64,000 nt of DNA from Actinomycetota bacterium (GCA_005885555.1 VAWN01000023.1:241662-305661), one strand, 5' to 3'; numbered from the stretch's first letter, positions 27,134 to 36,266 are shown. Translations and numbers: made by a program. The notes: generated by a model not told the origin, from the sequence alone.

Positions 27134-27594
27134 TGGAAGCCACGTACGAGCTGCTGTCCAGCCAGCCGTTCCTGGCCGGGCTCACCCCGGCCCAGCTGGA
27201 CAAGCTGTCCTACTGGACGCGCAAGTCGACGTTCCATGCCGGTACCCGGCTGTTCGAGGAGGGCCAGCGGGCGGACCGGTTCTGGCTGCTGCGCGAGGGC
27301 CACGTCACCCTCGACACGCACGTACCCGGGCAGGGTACCCAGATCGTGGAGACGCTCGGGCCGCACGCGGTGCTCGGCTGGTCGTGGCTGTTCCCGCCGT
27401 ACCGCTGGCACTTCTCGGCCAGCGCCGTGGAGACCACGCTCGCGGTGGAGCTGGACGGGCCGGGCGTGCGCGACCTGTGCGCCCGCGACCACGAGCTCGG
27501 GTACGAGCTGATGCGCCGCTTCGTCGAGGTTGTGGTGCAACGGATGCAGGCCACCCGGGTACGCCTGCTGGACCTGTACCGAATGCCGTCATGA
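27133..27594 (+). CDS. Cyclic-nucleotide-binding-domain protein of the hydrogenase operon
   Basis: 153 residues: one cNMP-binding beta-roll (FEEGQRADRFWLLREGHVTL, FSASAVETTLAVEL) and a C-terminal helix, without the DNA-binding domain of Crp. Similar small proteins occur inside group 3b hydrogenase operons of mycobacteria. It may sense a nucleotide or regulate the complex; the role is unproven. It starts in the beta-subunit stop (TGATG) and ends overlapping the gamma subunit start (ATGA), so it is expressed in step with the complex. Confidence 0.88.
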   Translation: MEATYELLSSQPFLAGLTPAQLDKLSYWTRKSTFHAGTRLFEEGQRADRFWLLREGHVTLDTHVPGQGTQIVETLGPHAVLGWSWLFPPYRWHFSASAVETTLAVELDGPGVRDLCARDHELGYELMRRFVEVVVQRMQATRVRLLDLYRMPS

Positions 27595-28388
27595 CCCCGT
27601 TGCGGTACCGGGTGCGGCGCCGCCTCACCGAGACCGCCGACACGGTGACGCTCGTGCTCGACCCGGTCGACGAGCCGATCGTGGCGCCGCTGCCCGGCCA
27701 GTTCACGATGATGTACGCGTTCGGCGTCGGCGAGGTGCCGATCTCGGTCAGCGGCCACGCCGACGGCGGCATCGTGCACACCGTCCGCGCGGTCGGTGCG
27801 GTGTCCCGTGCGGTGGCCGGCGCCCGCACCGGCGACGTGCTCGGCATCCGCGGCCCGTTCGGCACCGACTGGGGGGTACCGCCCGGTGGCGACCTCGTCG
27901 TGCTGGCCGGCGGGATCGGCCTGGCGCCGCTGCGGCCGGTGATCCGCCAGGCGGTCGCGCGGCGCGCGCGGTTCGGCACCGTCGCCGTGCTCATCGGCGC
28001 GCGCACCCCGGCGGACCTGCTGTACCCGCACGAGTACGCGACCTGGCGCGCCGCGGGGCTCGACGTGCGGGTGACCGTCGACCGCGCCGACATGAGCTGG
28101 ACCGGCCACGTCGGCGTGGTCACCACCGTGCTCGGCGCGCTGCCGGTCGACCCGGCGGCGACGACCGCGTTCGTGTGCGGTCCCGAGGTGATGATGCGCT
28201 TCGCCGCCCGCGCGCTGGTCGACCGCGGCGTGCCACCGGCCGCGGTACGGGTGTCGCTGGAACGCAACATGCGCTGCGGCGTCGGGCTGTGCGGGCACTG
28301 CCAGCTCGGGCCGCTGCTGGTCTGCCGGGACGGCCCGGTGGTCGGTTGGGACCGGGCCGCGCCGCTGCTGGCCGTGAAGGAGCTCTAG
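27591..28388 (+). CDS. hyhG: Group 3b hydrogenase gamma subunit (FAD/NAD(P) reductase, HyhG-like)
   Basis: 265 residues. A ferredoxin-NADP reductase-like FAD domain (PLPGQFTMMYAFGVGEVPIS), an NAD(P) domain (VVLAGGIGLAPLRPVI, TAFVCGPEVMMRFAARAL) and a C-terminal [2Fe-2S] motif NMRCGVGLCGHCQLGPLLVC. It exchanges electrons with NAD(P)H. The ATG overlaps the previous stop (ATGA); the following gene begins at the next base. Confidence 0.94.
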   Translation: MTPLRYRVRRRLTETADTVTLVLDPVDEPIVAPLPGQFTMMYAFGVGEVPISVSGHADGGIVHTVRAVGAVSRAVAGARTGDVLGIRGPFGTDWGVPPGGDLVVLAGGIGLAPLRPVIRQAVARRARFGTVAVLIGARTPADLLYPHEYATWRAAGLDVRVTVDRADMSWTGHVGVVTTVLGALPVDPAATTAFVCGPEVMMRFAARALVDRGVPPAAVRVSLERNMRCGVGLCGHCQLGPLLVCRDGPVVGWDRAAPLLAVKEL

Positions 28389-29156
28389 ATGGGTACCGCG
28401 CCGACGCTGGCCGTGTGGAAGTTCGCCTCCTGCGACGGGTGCCAGCTCTCGTTGCTGGACTGCGAGGACGAGCTGCTCGCCATCGCCGGCCGGATCCGCA
28501 TCGCGCACTTCCCGGAGGCGTCGCGCGCGACGGTCGAGGGACCGTACGACGTGTCCCTTGTGGAGGGTTCGGTCACCACGCCCGGCGACGTCGCGCGCAT
28601 CCACCGGATCCGGGAGCAGTCCCGGCTGCTGGTCGCGATCGGCGCCTGCGCGACCGCGGGCGGCATCCAGGCGCTGCGCAACTTCGCCGACGCCGATCAG
28701 TTCCGGTCGGTGGTGTACGCCCGGCCGGAGTATCTGTCCACATTGGACACCTCGACGCCGGCCTCCGCCCACGTACCCGTCGACCTCGAACTGCACGGCT
28801 GCCCGATCGACCGGCGGCAGCTGGTGGACACGCTCACCGCGCTGCTCGCCGGCCGAAAGCCCGACCTGCCCGGGCACAGCGTGTGCTTCGAGTGCAAGGC
28901 GCGCGGCACGACGTGCATCACGGTGGCGCGCGGCGTACCGTGCCTGGGGCCGGTCACCCGGGCCGGCTGCGGGGCGCTGTGCCCGGCGTACGGGCGCGGC
29001 TGCTTCGGCTGCTTCGGCCCGGCCGCGGTGACCAACACCCCGGCACTGGTGGACCGCCTCCGCGAGCTGGACATGACGGAGACCGACATCGGGCGCGTCT
29101 TCCGCACCTTCAACGTGCTCGCTTTCGCAGGGGGCGGCGATGACCCATCGCAGTGA
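28389..29156 (+). CDS. hyhS: Group 3b hydrogenase delta subunit (small subunit, HyhS-like)
   Basis: 255 residues. The proximal cluster motif [14 protein letters not shown] is at the N terminus; [15 protein letters not shown] and [12 protein letters not shown] follow. Further cysteines for clusters lie in [29 protein letters not shown]. No twin-arginine signal is present, as expected for a cytoplasmic group 3 enzyme. It transfers electrons between the Ni-Fe site and the beta/gamma subunits. Its 3' end overlaps the large-subunit gene by 17 bases. Confidence 0.94.
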   Translation: MGTAPTLAVWKFASCDGCQLSLLDCEDELLAIAGRIRIAHFPEASRATVEGPYDVSLVEGSVTTPGDVARIHRIREQSRLLVAIGACATAGGIQALRNFADADQFRSVVYARPEYLSTLDTSTPASAHVPVDLELHGCPIDRRQLVDTLTALLAGRKPDLPGHSVCFECKARGTTCITVARGVPCLGPVTRAGCGALCPAYGRGCFGCFGPAAVTNTPALVDRLRELDMTETDIGRVFRTFNVLAFAGGGDDPSQ

Positions 29157-30444
29157 CCGGTCGCTGAGTGTCGCCGGGCTCGCCCGGGTCGAGGGCGAGG
29201 GCGCCATGCACGTGCGGGTCGACGGCGCCACGGTGACCGACGTGCGACTGGAGATCTACGAGCCGCCCCGGTTCTTCGAGGCGCTGCTGGTCGGCCGCGG
29301 GTACACCGAGGTACCCGACATCACCGCCCGGGTGTGCGGGATCTGCCCGGTGGCGTACCAGATGTCGGCGTGCGCCGCGGTCGAGGACGCCTGTCAGTCC
29401 ACTGTGGACGGTACCCTCGCCGACCTGCGCCGGCTGCTGTACTGCGGCGAATGGATCGAGAGCCACGCGCTGCACATCTACCTGCTGCACGCGCCGGACT
29501 TCCTCGGGTACCCGGGCGCGGTGGAGCTGGCCCGCGATCACCGGCCGGTCGTCGAGCGCGGCCTTTCGATCAAGAAGGCGGGCAACGAACTGCTGACCCT
29601 GCTCGGCGGCCGGGCGATCCATCCGGTCAACGTGAAGGTCGGCGGGTTCTACCGGGTACCGGCGCGCGAGGAACTGCGGCGCCTCGTCACGCCGCTGCGC
29701 CGGGCGCGCGACGACGCACTGTCCACTGTGGAGTGGGTGGCCGGCTTCGAGTACCCGGACTTCGCGCACGACCACGAACTGCTGGCGCTGGTGGAGCCGG
29801 GACGGTACGCGATCGAGACGGGTACCCCGACGACCGACCGGGGGCTGACGTTCGCGGTACGGGCGTTCGAGGAGCACGTCATCGAGGAGCAGGTGCCGCA
29901 CTCCACCGCGCTGCACGCCACGCTGGCCGGGCGGGGGCGGTACCTGACCGGGCCGACCGCGCGGTACACGCTGAACCACCGGTGGCTGTCGCCGCTGGCG
30001 CGGGAGGCGGCGCGGTCGGCCGGCCTCGGTACCGGCTGCCGCAACCCGTTCCGCAGCATCGTGGTACGGGCGGTGGAGCTGGTCTACGCGTGCGACGAGG
30101 CGCTGCGGCTCATCGACGGGTACGAGCCACCGGCCGCGGCCGCGGTCGAGGTACCGCCCCGGGCCGGGGTCGGGTACGGGGCCACCGAGGCGCCGCGCGG
30201 CGTGCTTTTCCACCGGTACCGGCTGGCCGCCGACGGTACCGTCGACAGCGCCCGCATCGTCCCGCCGACCGCGCAGAACCAGGCGTGCATCGAGGACGAC
30301 CTGCGCCGCTTCGTCGCTGCCCGGCTGGATTTGAGCGACGAGCGGCTGACCTACGAGTGCGAGCAGGCGATCCGCAACTACGACCCGTGCATCTCCTGCG
30401 CCACCCACTTCCTCGACCTGCACGTGGCGCGGACCGTCCAATGA
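29140..30444 (+). CDS. hyhL: Group 3b [NiFe] hydrogenase alpha (large) subunit (HyhL-like)
   Basis: 434 residues. Ni ligands come from the N-terminal RVCGICP and the C-terminal DPCISC pair. After that pair, CATH is followed by an 11-residue tail ([11 protein letters not shown]), the usual extension removed by the maturation protease after the His (423). The protein carries the Ni-Fe(CN)2CO site and would reversibly interconvert H2 with NAD(P)H-linked electrons. It overlaps both neighbours, and the protease follows immediately. Confidence 0.96.
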   Translation: MTHRSDRSLSVAGLARVEGEGAMHVRVDGATVTDVRLEIYEPPRFFEALLVGRGYTEVPDITARVCGICPVAYQMSACAAVEDACQSTVDGTLADLRRLLYCGEWIESHALHIYLLHAPDFLGYPGAVELARDHRPVVERGLSIKKAGNELLTLLGGRAIHPVNVKVGGFYRVPAREELRRLVTPLRRARDDALSTVEWVAGFEYPDFAHDHELLALVEPGRYAIETGTPTTDRGLTFAVRAFEEHVIEEQVPHSTALHATLAGRGRYLTGPTARYTLNHRWLSPLAREAARSAGLGTGCRNPFRSIVVRAVELVYACDEALRLIDGYEPPAAAAVEVPPRAGVGYGATEAPRGVLFHRYRLAADGTVDSARIVPPTAQNQACIEDDLRRFVAARLDLSDERLTYECEQAIRNYDPCISCATHFLDLHVARTVQ

Positions 30445-30896
30445 GGACGGTCGTGATCGGGGTCGGCAACCCGTACCGCCGCGACGACGGGGTCGGCTCG
30501 GCCGTCGCCGAGCTGCTGCGGGACCTGCCCGGCGTCGAGGTCGCGCAGAGCCTGGGGGAGACCACCGACCTGATGGAGCTGTGGGACGGCGCGGACCTGG
30601 CGATCCTGGTCGACGCGATCCTCGTCGACGCGGTCCGGACCGGTCCCGCCCGGCCCGGCCGCATCCACCGGCTCAGCGTGCCGGCCGCGGGCTGCGGTGC
30701 GGCCAGCACGCACGGGCCGGGCCTGGGCGAGGCGGTGGAGCTGGCCCGGGTACTGGACCGGCTGCCCGCGCGGCTGGTGCTGTACGCCGTCGAGGTCACC
30801 GACGTCGGCCACGGGCGCGGCCTGTCGCTGCCGGTGGCCGCGGCGTCGCGGCGGCTGGCCGAGCGGATCAGAGCGGAGGTGTCCTGGTGTGCCTGA
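30441..30896 (+). CDS. Hydrogenase maturation protease (HycI/HyaD family)
   Basis: 151 residues. Begins VIGVGNPYRRDDGVGSAVAE, the family signature, with later metal-site residues (VDAIL around 55, STHGPGLGEAVEL around 90). It removes the C-terminal extension of the large subunit after Ni insertion. There is a small internal duplication (VDAILVDAV). It overlaps the large-subunit stop by four bases (ATGA). Confidence 0.93.
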   Translation: MRTVVIGVGNPYRRDDGVGSAVAELLRDLPGVEVAQSLGETTDLMELWDGADLAILVDAILVDAVRTGPARPGRIHRLSVPAAGCGAASTHGPGLGEAVELARVLDRLPARLVLYAVEVTDVGHGRGLSLPVAAASRRLAERIRAEVSWCA

Positions 30897-31102
30897 GCAT
30901 CCCGCGCCGGGTTGTCGCGATCGGCGCGGACGACACCGCAGTGGTCGACGCGTCGGGCCGGGCGCAGCCGGTGGCCCTGTTCGGCGTCGCGGCGGACGTG
31001 GGGGACTGGCTGCTGGTGCACTCCGGGATCGCGCTGGCCCGCCTCGACCCCGCCGAGGCCGAGATCCGGCTACGCCTCGTCGACCGTGCGGTCGGCGGGT
31101 AG
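30887..31102 (+). CDS. hypC: HypC/HupF-family hydrogenase assembly chaperone
   Basis: 71 residues starting with GTG as (M)CLSIPRRVV, the family's essential N-terminal Cys2. GGAGG precedes it by seven bases. HypC carries the Fe(CN)2CO unit to the large subunit. It overlaps the protease gene by ten bases and is the last gene of the operon; no hypA, B, D, E or F is present here, so they must be elsewhere in the genome. Its 3' end overlaps the convergent nitroreductase gene by 33 bases. Confidence 0.92.
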   Translation: MCLSIPRRVVAIGADDTAVVDASGRAQPVALFGVAADVGDWLLVHSGIALARLDPAEAEIRLRLVDRAVGG

Positions 31103-32080
31103 GCGCGGGGTCGCCAGCGGGCCACGCTCGCGCGGGTCGGTCAGGCCCAGCCGTAGCACGAGGTACGGCCAGGTGGTGCTGCCGAGCAGGTCGCGAAGGG
31201 CGCGGCGGGTCACGGGTACCTCGATGACCGAACTGACCGGGACCACCGACACGCCGAGCTCGCCCGCGGTCAGCCACAGCGCGGACAGCGCCTGGCCCGC
31301 GGCCAGCCAGCCCGCCGGCCGGTCCTCCTCGCCGCACAGCACCGCGTACACCGGCTCCCCGCCCGGCTCGTCGCCGACCGGAAGCGTGCCGCGGCGGCCG
31401 AAGTCGCGCTCGGGCACCGGGTTGCGCACCGGGCGCTCGGGCAGGTTCACGTCCGGCACGCCGGTGCCCGACGTGCCCGGGTCGCCGGTCCACCGGCGCA
31501 GCTCGGCGCGCCAGGCCTCGTCCGCCTGCTGGGCCTCGGTGGCCGCGGCGGCGAGCTCCGCGACCGCGGCGACCCGGTCGCGGGTGAGGTAGCGCAGGAC
31601 CGCGCCGTGCGGGCGGGCCGCGTTCGCGAGCGCCTGCATGGTCGTCTCGTCCATGCGGTCGGGGGAGACCGGCCGGCGGTCGGTGCGGCGCAACGCGGTC
31701 GCGTCGTACATGCGGATGTCCGCGCTGGTGATCGGGGCGTTGCCGGACACCGTGACCCGGGCCAGCAGGTCCGGCCGGGCCGGGTCGGGCAGCGGTACCA
31801 CCGCGGGCCGCAACCCTTGCGCCGCAAGCGCGACGAGCGCGTGGTGCAGCGCCGTGCCGCAGCTGACCGTCAGCATCCGCCCGACCGGGTCGGCGACCCG
31901 CAGCTGCCGGTCGCGGTCGGCCCACAGTTCCAGCGCGCCGTCGGCGACGTGCCAGCGCCACGGCTGCGTGTTGTGCACCGACGGCGCGTCGCCGGCCATC
32001 GCCGCGGCGTGCCGCAGCGCCTCGTCGATCTCGCGCGCGGTGCGGCGCGCGACGCCGGCCGGGATCCGGGCGCTTGCCAT
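31070..32080 (-). CDS. Acg-type nitroreductase family protein (copy 1)
   Basis: 336 residues. The N-terminal SVHNTQPWRWHV and the later RRTDRRPVSPD, RDFGRRG and GQALSALWLTAGELG segments match the Acg (Rv2032) branch of the nitroreductase fold seen in DosR regulons. Acg-type proteins bind FMN but may sequester it instead of reducing nitro compounds. The ATG at 32080 overlaps the stop of the USP gene upstream by one base (TGATG), so it is the last gene of a USP-USP-nitroreductase operon. Confidence 0.9.
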   Translation of the reverse strand: MASARIPAGVARRTAREIDEALRHAAAMAGDAPSVHNTQPWRWHVADGALELWADRDRQLRVADPVGRMLTVSCGTALHHALVALAAQGLRPAVVPLPDPARPDLLARVTVSGNAPITSADIRMYDATALRRTDRRPVSPDRMDETTMQALANAARPHGAVLRYLTRDRVAAVAELAAAATEAQQADEAWRAELRRWTGDPGTSGTGVPDVNLPERPVRNPVPERDFGRRGTLPVGDEPGGEPVYAVLCGEEDRPAGWLAAGQALSALWLTAGELGVSVVPVSSVIEVPVTRRALRDLLGSTTWPYLVLRLGLTDPRERGPLATPRLPADRTVDEA

Positions 32081-32556
32081 CACGACTCCCTCTGAGCGGG
32101 TTGCCGGGTCAGCCGCCCGGTCGCCACACCGGCCGGGCGCAGCTCGGGCAGGACGACGACCGGGCAGCTGGCGACGCCGACGCACTCGCCGGCGGTGGTG
32201 CCGTGCGCGGCCGGGAACAGCCGGGCGTACCCGTGGCTGCCCAACACCAGCAGGTCCGCGCCGCGGGCGCTTTCCAGCAGTACCGGACCGGGCCGGCCGT
32301 ACTCCGCGACGCTGTGCACCGGTACCGCGGGCTCGGTGTCGTGCGCCTCGCGGACGGCGGCGCGCAACAGGCGCAGCGCCCGCAACCGTTCGGCGTCGAG
32401 GTCGGCGTCGGTCGGCCGGTCGAAGTCCTCGGCGTGCCACGCGGCCACCGCGGTGACCACGCCACAGTGCGCGGCCGCCTCCCGTACCGCCCAGCGCAGC
32501 GCCCGCCCGCCGGCCTCGGTGCCGTCGACGCCGACCACCACCCGGTAGGCCCTCAT
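32080..32556 (-). CDS. Universal stress protein, single domain
   Basis: 158 residues. UspA fold with N-terminal VVVGVDGTEAGGRALRWAV and the ATP-binding signature LVLGSHGYARLFPAAHGTTA near 110. In actinobacteria, such USPs are DosR-regulon members that adjust metabolism in hypoxia. Coupled at both ends: ATGA overlap with the tandem USP upstream and TGATG with the nitroreductase downstream. Confidence 0.93.
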   Translation of the reverse strand: MRAYRVVVGVDGTEAGGRALRWAVREAAAHCGVVTAVAAWHAEDFDRPTDADLDAERLRALRLLRAAVREAHDTEPAVPVHSVAEYGRPGPVLLESARGADLLVLGSHGYARLFPAAHGTTAGECVGVASCPVVVLPELRPAGVATGRLTRQPAQRES

Positions 32557-33428
32557 GACACCTCCAGCCGCGCGTGCACCACGGCGACGGGCCGGTGCGC
32601 ATGGCGGACCAGCCCGTCGCTGACCGAGCCGAGCAGCAGGCCGGCGAAGCCGCCCCGGCCCCGCGGCCCGACCACGACCAGGCCGGCGTCGCGGCTGTGC
32701 GACACCAGCGTCTGCAACGGGTTGTGCGTCGGCACGGCGCGCCGCTCGACGGTCACGTCCGGGTACTTCTCCGACCAGCCGGCGAGCTGCTCGGCGAGGT
32801 ACCGGTCGGCGTCCGCCTGCCCCTCGACGTCGGGTGGCCCGTCGGCGTGCCGGCGCCGGGCCGGCCAGGCATAGATCGCCGTCAACCGGTTGCCGAACCC
32901 GTCGGCGGCTTCGAAGGCGAACTCCAGCGCGGCCGTCGCGCCCGCCGAGCCGTCCACCCCGACGACGACGCCGGTACCCGAGCCGGCGCCCGGGTCGGCG
33001 TGCACGACGATGACCGGAGCGAAGGCGTGCGCGGCGACCTGCGCGCCGACCGAACCGGCGAGCATGCCGCGGATCCCGCCCAGTCCCCGCGAGCCGACCA
33101 CGACCAGCGAGGCGGTCAGCGACTCGTCGATGAGCACCGCGGCCGGGTACCCGTCGGTGACCGCCGTGGTGACGGTCAGCCCGGGGTACCGCCCCCATAG
33201 CCGGTCGGCCCGCTCGCGCAGCACCGCCCGCAGTTCCCGGGCGGGTGCCGCCGCCTCGAAGGCGACGAGGGTACCGGTCGAGTACGCCGCCGGCGGCGCG
33301 TACCCGTGCACCAGGCGCAGCGGCCGGTGTCGCCGGACCGCCTCACCCGCCGCGAGTTCGGCCGCCGCCCACGAGTGCGGCGAACCGTCGACCCCGGCCA
33401 CCACCGGGGCGTGCTGCAGACCGGTCAT
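32553..33428 (-). CDS. Universal stress protein, tandem-domain
   Basis: 291 residues with two UspA domains. Domain 1 (1-145) ends with VVVGSRGLGGIRGMLAGSVG; domain 2 (150-291) begins VVVGVDGSAGATAALEFAF and has VVVGPRGRGGFAGLLLGSVS. Both G-X2-G-X9-G(S/T) ATP motifs are intact. It is the first gene of the minus-strand operon and is divergent from the CBS-BON gene, with a DosR-like palindrome between them. Confidence 0.94.
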   Translation of the reverse strand: MTGLQHAPVVAGVDGSPHSWAAAELAAGEAVRRHRPLRLVHGYAPPAAYSTGTLVAFEAAAPARELRAVLRERADRLWGRYPGLTVTTAVTDGYPAAVLIDESLTASLVVVGSRGLGGIRGMLAGSVGAQVAAHAFAPVIVVHADPGAGSGTGVVVGVDGSAGATAALEFAFEAADGFGNRLTAIYAWPARRRHADGPPDVEGQADADRYLAEQLAGWSEKYPDVTVERRAVPTHNPLQTLVSHSRDAGLVVVGPRGRGGFAGLLLGSVSDGLVRHAHRPVAVVHARLEVS

Positions 33429-33509
33429 GGTGCCCTCCGTTCGTCATCGGCGCCTCCAGCATCGGCGGCCCGGGTGGCGACCGGCCAGGGTCGGTGCGAC
33501 CGGCCGGCC

Positions 33510-33523
33510 GGGACCTTCGGCCC
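33510..33523. promoter_or_regulatory. DosR-like 14-bp palindrome
   Basis: GGGACCTTCGGCCC, matching the DosR core GGGACTWWAGTCCC at 11 of 14 positions. It lies in the 191-bp divergent region between a tandem USP gene and a CBS-BON gene, 82 bp from the former. The identical 14-mer is at 41321. Confidence 0.65.
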
Positions 33524-33570
33524 GGGACCAAGGCAGGGCCCGGGCCGGGCGCGCAAAGTCCCGCCGCGCA

Positions 33571-33588
33571 GGGCCGACCGGATCTGGG
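33571..33588 (+). promoter_or_regulatory. Promoter element shared with the second CBS-BON gene
   Basis: GGGCCGACCGGATCTGGG lies 49 bases before the CBS-BON ATG. The paralogous gene at 47986 has the same element with one change, again 49 bases before its start. It probably marks the core promoter or 5' leader. Confidence 0.5.
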
Positions 33589-33619
33589 GTACCGCCGCCC
33601 GGTGCGTTCCCATGGACGG

Positions 33620-34291
33620 ATGAAGCGCTGGCAGGTCGGCGACGTGATGACCCGGGGCGTGGTGAGCGTCCCTCCCACGGCCGGGTACCAGGAGATCGCG
33701 GACCTGCTGGTCCACCGGTCGATCAGTGCCGTACCGGTCGTCGACGGGAGCCGGCACGTGCTCGGTGTCGTCTCGGAGGCCGATCTGCTGGCGAAGCTGG
33801 AGTACGCCGACCGGGTGCCCCGGCACGCGCTGGCGGCCCGCCGGATGCGCGGCGGCCGGCGCCGGGCGGCCGGGGACACCGCCGCCGAGCTGATGACCGC
33901 GCCGGCCGTCGCGATCGCCGCGACCGCGACGGTCACCCGGGCCGCCCGGCTGATGGACGCCGCCCGGGTCAAGCGGATGCCGGTCATCGACGAGCGCGGC
34001 CGGCTGATCGGCATCCTGTCGCGCCGCGACCTGGTCCGCATGTACACCCGGCCGGACGCCGACATCGGCGCCGCCGTCACCGACGGCGTCCTCCGTCCAC
34101 TGTGGATAGACCGGCGCCACGTGCGCGTCGCGGTCCGGGCCGGCATCGTCACGCTGACCGGGCGCGTGGACCGGCGCAGCGTCGCCGACATCCTGGTCGC
34201 GTTCAGCCGCGCCACCCCGGGCGTGGTGGACGTCGTCGACGAACTGGAGTGCGACGTGGACGACACGTGCCGGGAGCTCAGCCCGCGATGA
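33620..34291 (+). CDS. CBS-pair plus BON domain protein (copy 1)
   Basis: 223 residues. Two CBS motifs (about 8-62 and 88-145: VGDVMTRGVVSVPPTAGY; ELMTAPAVAIAATATV) form a Bateman module, followed by a C-terminal BON domain (VRVAVRAGIVTLTGRVDRR). The CBS pair resembles Hrp1 (Rv2626c) of the DosR regulon; the BON domain may bind phospholipid or membrane. The ATG at 33620 follows GGACGG. Its 3' end overlaps the convergent nitroreductase by 14 bases. It is about 70% identical by eye to the gene at 47986. Confidence 0.93.
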   Translation: MKRWQVGDVMTRGVVSVPPTAGYQEIADLLVHRSISAVPVVDGSRHVLGVVSEADLLAKLEYADRVPRHALAARRMRGGRRRAAGDTAAELMTAPAVAIAATATVTRAARLMDAARVKRMPVIDERGRLIGILSRRDLVRMYTRPDADIGAAVTDGVLRPLWIDRRHVRVAVRAGIVTLTGRVDRRSVADILVAFSRATPGVVDVVDELECDVDDTCRELSPR

Positions 34292-35234
34292 CCACGGCGA
34301 CCGGCCGGCGCGGGGTGGGGAAGCCGGGCCGGCCGTACCCGATGCGCAGCACCATCTGCGGGCTGCCGAGCCGGCCCAGGCCGCGGCGCAGCCGTTCGCG
34401 CGCCGCCGGTACCTCGATGGGCTGGGACAGCATCGACACCGCGAGCCGGTGCTCGGTCGCGGTGAGCAGCACCCGTTGCAGCGCCTGGCCGGCGACGAGC
34501 TGGTCGAGGATCGTGTCGCCGGCGGTGCCGAGCACGGCCACCAGCGGGTCGGTCTCGTAGTCCCGGCCGGGTGCCCGGGTCGGGCCGCCGAAGTCGCGCA
34601 TCGCCAGCAGGTCCTGCGGTTCCGGGCTGGGGCCGCCGGCCTCGACGGGTACCCCGTCGGGTGCGCTGCTGCGCCGGCTCCACTCCTGCAGCTCGCGGCG
34701 GTAGGCCGGGTCGCGGATCAGGTTCGTGTCGGCGGCCCGGACCACCTCGGCCACCACGGCGAGCGGTCCGCGCCCGATGAGCAGGTCCAGCCAGGCGCCC
34801 TCGGTGCGGGCCGCGTCGACGAGGTGGCGGCGCACCTGCGCGGGTACCGGCTCGGCGTTGAACGGCTGGCGGTTGCTGTGCCGCAGCGGAATGGCGGCGT
34901 ACAGCTCCTTCTCCGCGGGCGACGGTGGGTGCGGCTCGCCGGGCGTCAGCCGGGCCAGCAGCTGCGGATCGTCCGGGTCGGGACGCAGCCGCACCTGCGT
35001 GGGATGGCCGGCGACCGCGAACGCCAGCCGCGCGTTGAATGCCGCCGCCCCGCAGGCCAGGCGCTGCGCCCAGCCGTGCGGGTCGGCCGCCGGCAGCTGC
35101 CGGCTCGGATCCGCCAGTACCTCCATCGCGCCATCGCGCATCCGGAAGCGCCACGGCTGCGTGTTGTGCAGCGATGGCGCCCGGATAGCGGCCTCGACGG
35201 CGGCGAGGAACAGCGGATCGGCGCTCTCGGTCAC
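34278..35234 (-). CDS. Acg-type nitroreductase family protein (copy 2)
   Basis: 318 residues. SLHNTQPWRFRM at the N terminus, LRHSNRQPFNAEPVP near 125, and GQALQRVLLTATEHRLAVSML near 255. The GTG at 35234 overlaps the stop of copy 3 by four bases (GTGA), so both are made from one transcript. Sequence is more distant from copy 1 than from copy 4. Confidence 0.88.
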   Translation of the reverse strand: MTESADPLFLAAVEAAIRAPSLHNTQPWRFRMRDGAMEVLADPSRQLPAADPHGWAQRLACGAAAFNARLAFAVAGHPTQVRLRPDPDDPQLLARLTPGEPHPPSPAEKELYAAIPLRHSNRQPFNAEPVPAQVRRHLVDAARTEGAWLDLLIGRGPLAVVAEVVRAADTNLIRDPAYRRELQEWSRRSSAPDGVPVEAGGPSPEPQDLLAMRDFGGPTRAPGRDYETDPLVAVLGTAGDTILDQLVAGQALQRVLLTATEHRLAVSMLSQPIEVPAARERLRRGLGRLGSPQMVLRIGYGRPGFPTPRRPVAVVIAG

Positions 35235-36229
35235 GTCCCATTCACTTCGATCGTCTGCTCGGCCGGCAGCCGCGGCGTGTGCGGCGGTCCGGCGTGGTCG
35301 GGGTCGGCACGGCCCAGGCGCAGCACCAGGTACGGCTCGCCGAGGCCGGACAGCAGCCGGATCAGGATCGGGCGGGTCGCCGGTACCTCGACGGTCGCCG
35401 ACAGCGGCAGTACCGAGATGCCGTGCTCGGTGGCGGTCAGCCAGCCGGCCGACAGCGCCTGGCCGGCGCGTACCCAGTTCTCCCGGCTGTCCTGGTCGCC
35501 GTACAGGATGGCGAACGTGGCGCCGCGGTCGTGCCCGGCGCTGACCGAAAGGGTGCCGGGGTGGCCGAAGTCGCGGCCCGGTACCGTCGTCTGCGGCGGC
35601 TGCGCCGGGATGGCGGTGTCCGGGATGCCGGCGCCCTCCGGCCGGGTACCGCCGGTCCAGTACGCCAGCTCCGCCTGCCACGCCTCGTCGGCGGCTTCGG
35701 CCTGCTGCGCGCGGGACACCGCGGACGCGAGGTCCAGCACCTGGTCCGGCCGCAGGATGTGCAGCCGCGCGCCCTCCGCGTCGACCGCCCGCAGCACCGC
35801 CTCCAGCTCGGCCGGGCCCAGCGGGGTACCGGTCACCGGCCGGCGGTCGGTGTGCCGCACCCGGATCGTCTGCACCAGCCGTACCGCGTCGGCGGTCACC
35901 GGTACCGTCTCGGCCAGCCGCAGCCGCGCGAGCCACGCCGGATCGGCGGGATCGGGCAGCAGCGTCACCTCGACCCGCCGGCCCTCGGCGGCCAGCGCGG
36001 TGCGCGCGTGGTGCAGCGCCGCCCCGCAGCTGAGCAGCGCCAGCCGCCCCTCCGGGTCGGTGACGGCCAGCTGCCGGCTGTGCACGGCGAAGAGGTTGAG
36101 CACGCCGTCGTGCACCCGCCAGCGCCACGGCTGGCTGTTGTGGATGGACGGCGCATACCCGGCGAGGGCTGCCGCATTGGCCAGCAGTCCGGTCGTCGTC
36201 TCCACGGCGGGCGTCTCCTTCATCGACAT
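35231..36229 (-). CDS. Acg-type nitroreductase family protein (copy 3)
   Basis: 332 residues. SIHNSQPWRWRV, RHTDRRPVTGTPLG, RDFGHPGTLSV and GQALSAGWLTATEHGISVLPL are present; it resembles copy 1 closely in layout. Start ATG at 36229 is chosen by comparison with the paralogues; ATG at 36223 is possible. It is divergent from the response regulator gene at 36338, with a DosR-like palindrome between the two. Confidence 0.88.
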   Translation of the reverse strand: MSMKETPAVETTTGLLANAAALAGYAPSIHNSQPWRWRVHDGVLNLFAVHSRQLAVTDPEGRLALLSCGAALHHARTALAAEGRRVEVTLLPDPADPAWLARLRLAETVPVTADAVRLVQTIRVRHTDRRPVTGTPLGPAELEAVLRAVDAEGARLHILRPDQVLDLASAVSRAQQAEAADEAWQAELAYWTGGTRPEGAGIPDTAIPAQPPQTTVPGRDFGHPGTLSVSAGHDRGATFAILYGDQDSRENWVRAGQALSAGWLTATEHGISVLPLSATVEVPATRPILIRLLSGLGEPYLVLRLGRADPDHAGPPHTPRLPAEQTIEVNGT

Positions 36230-36266
36230 GCGCTTCACACTGCGCCCGCCGTCGCCGCCGCGGGCA

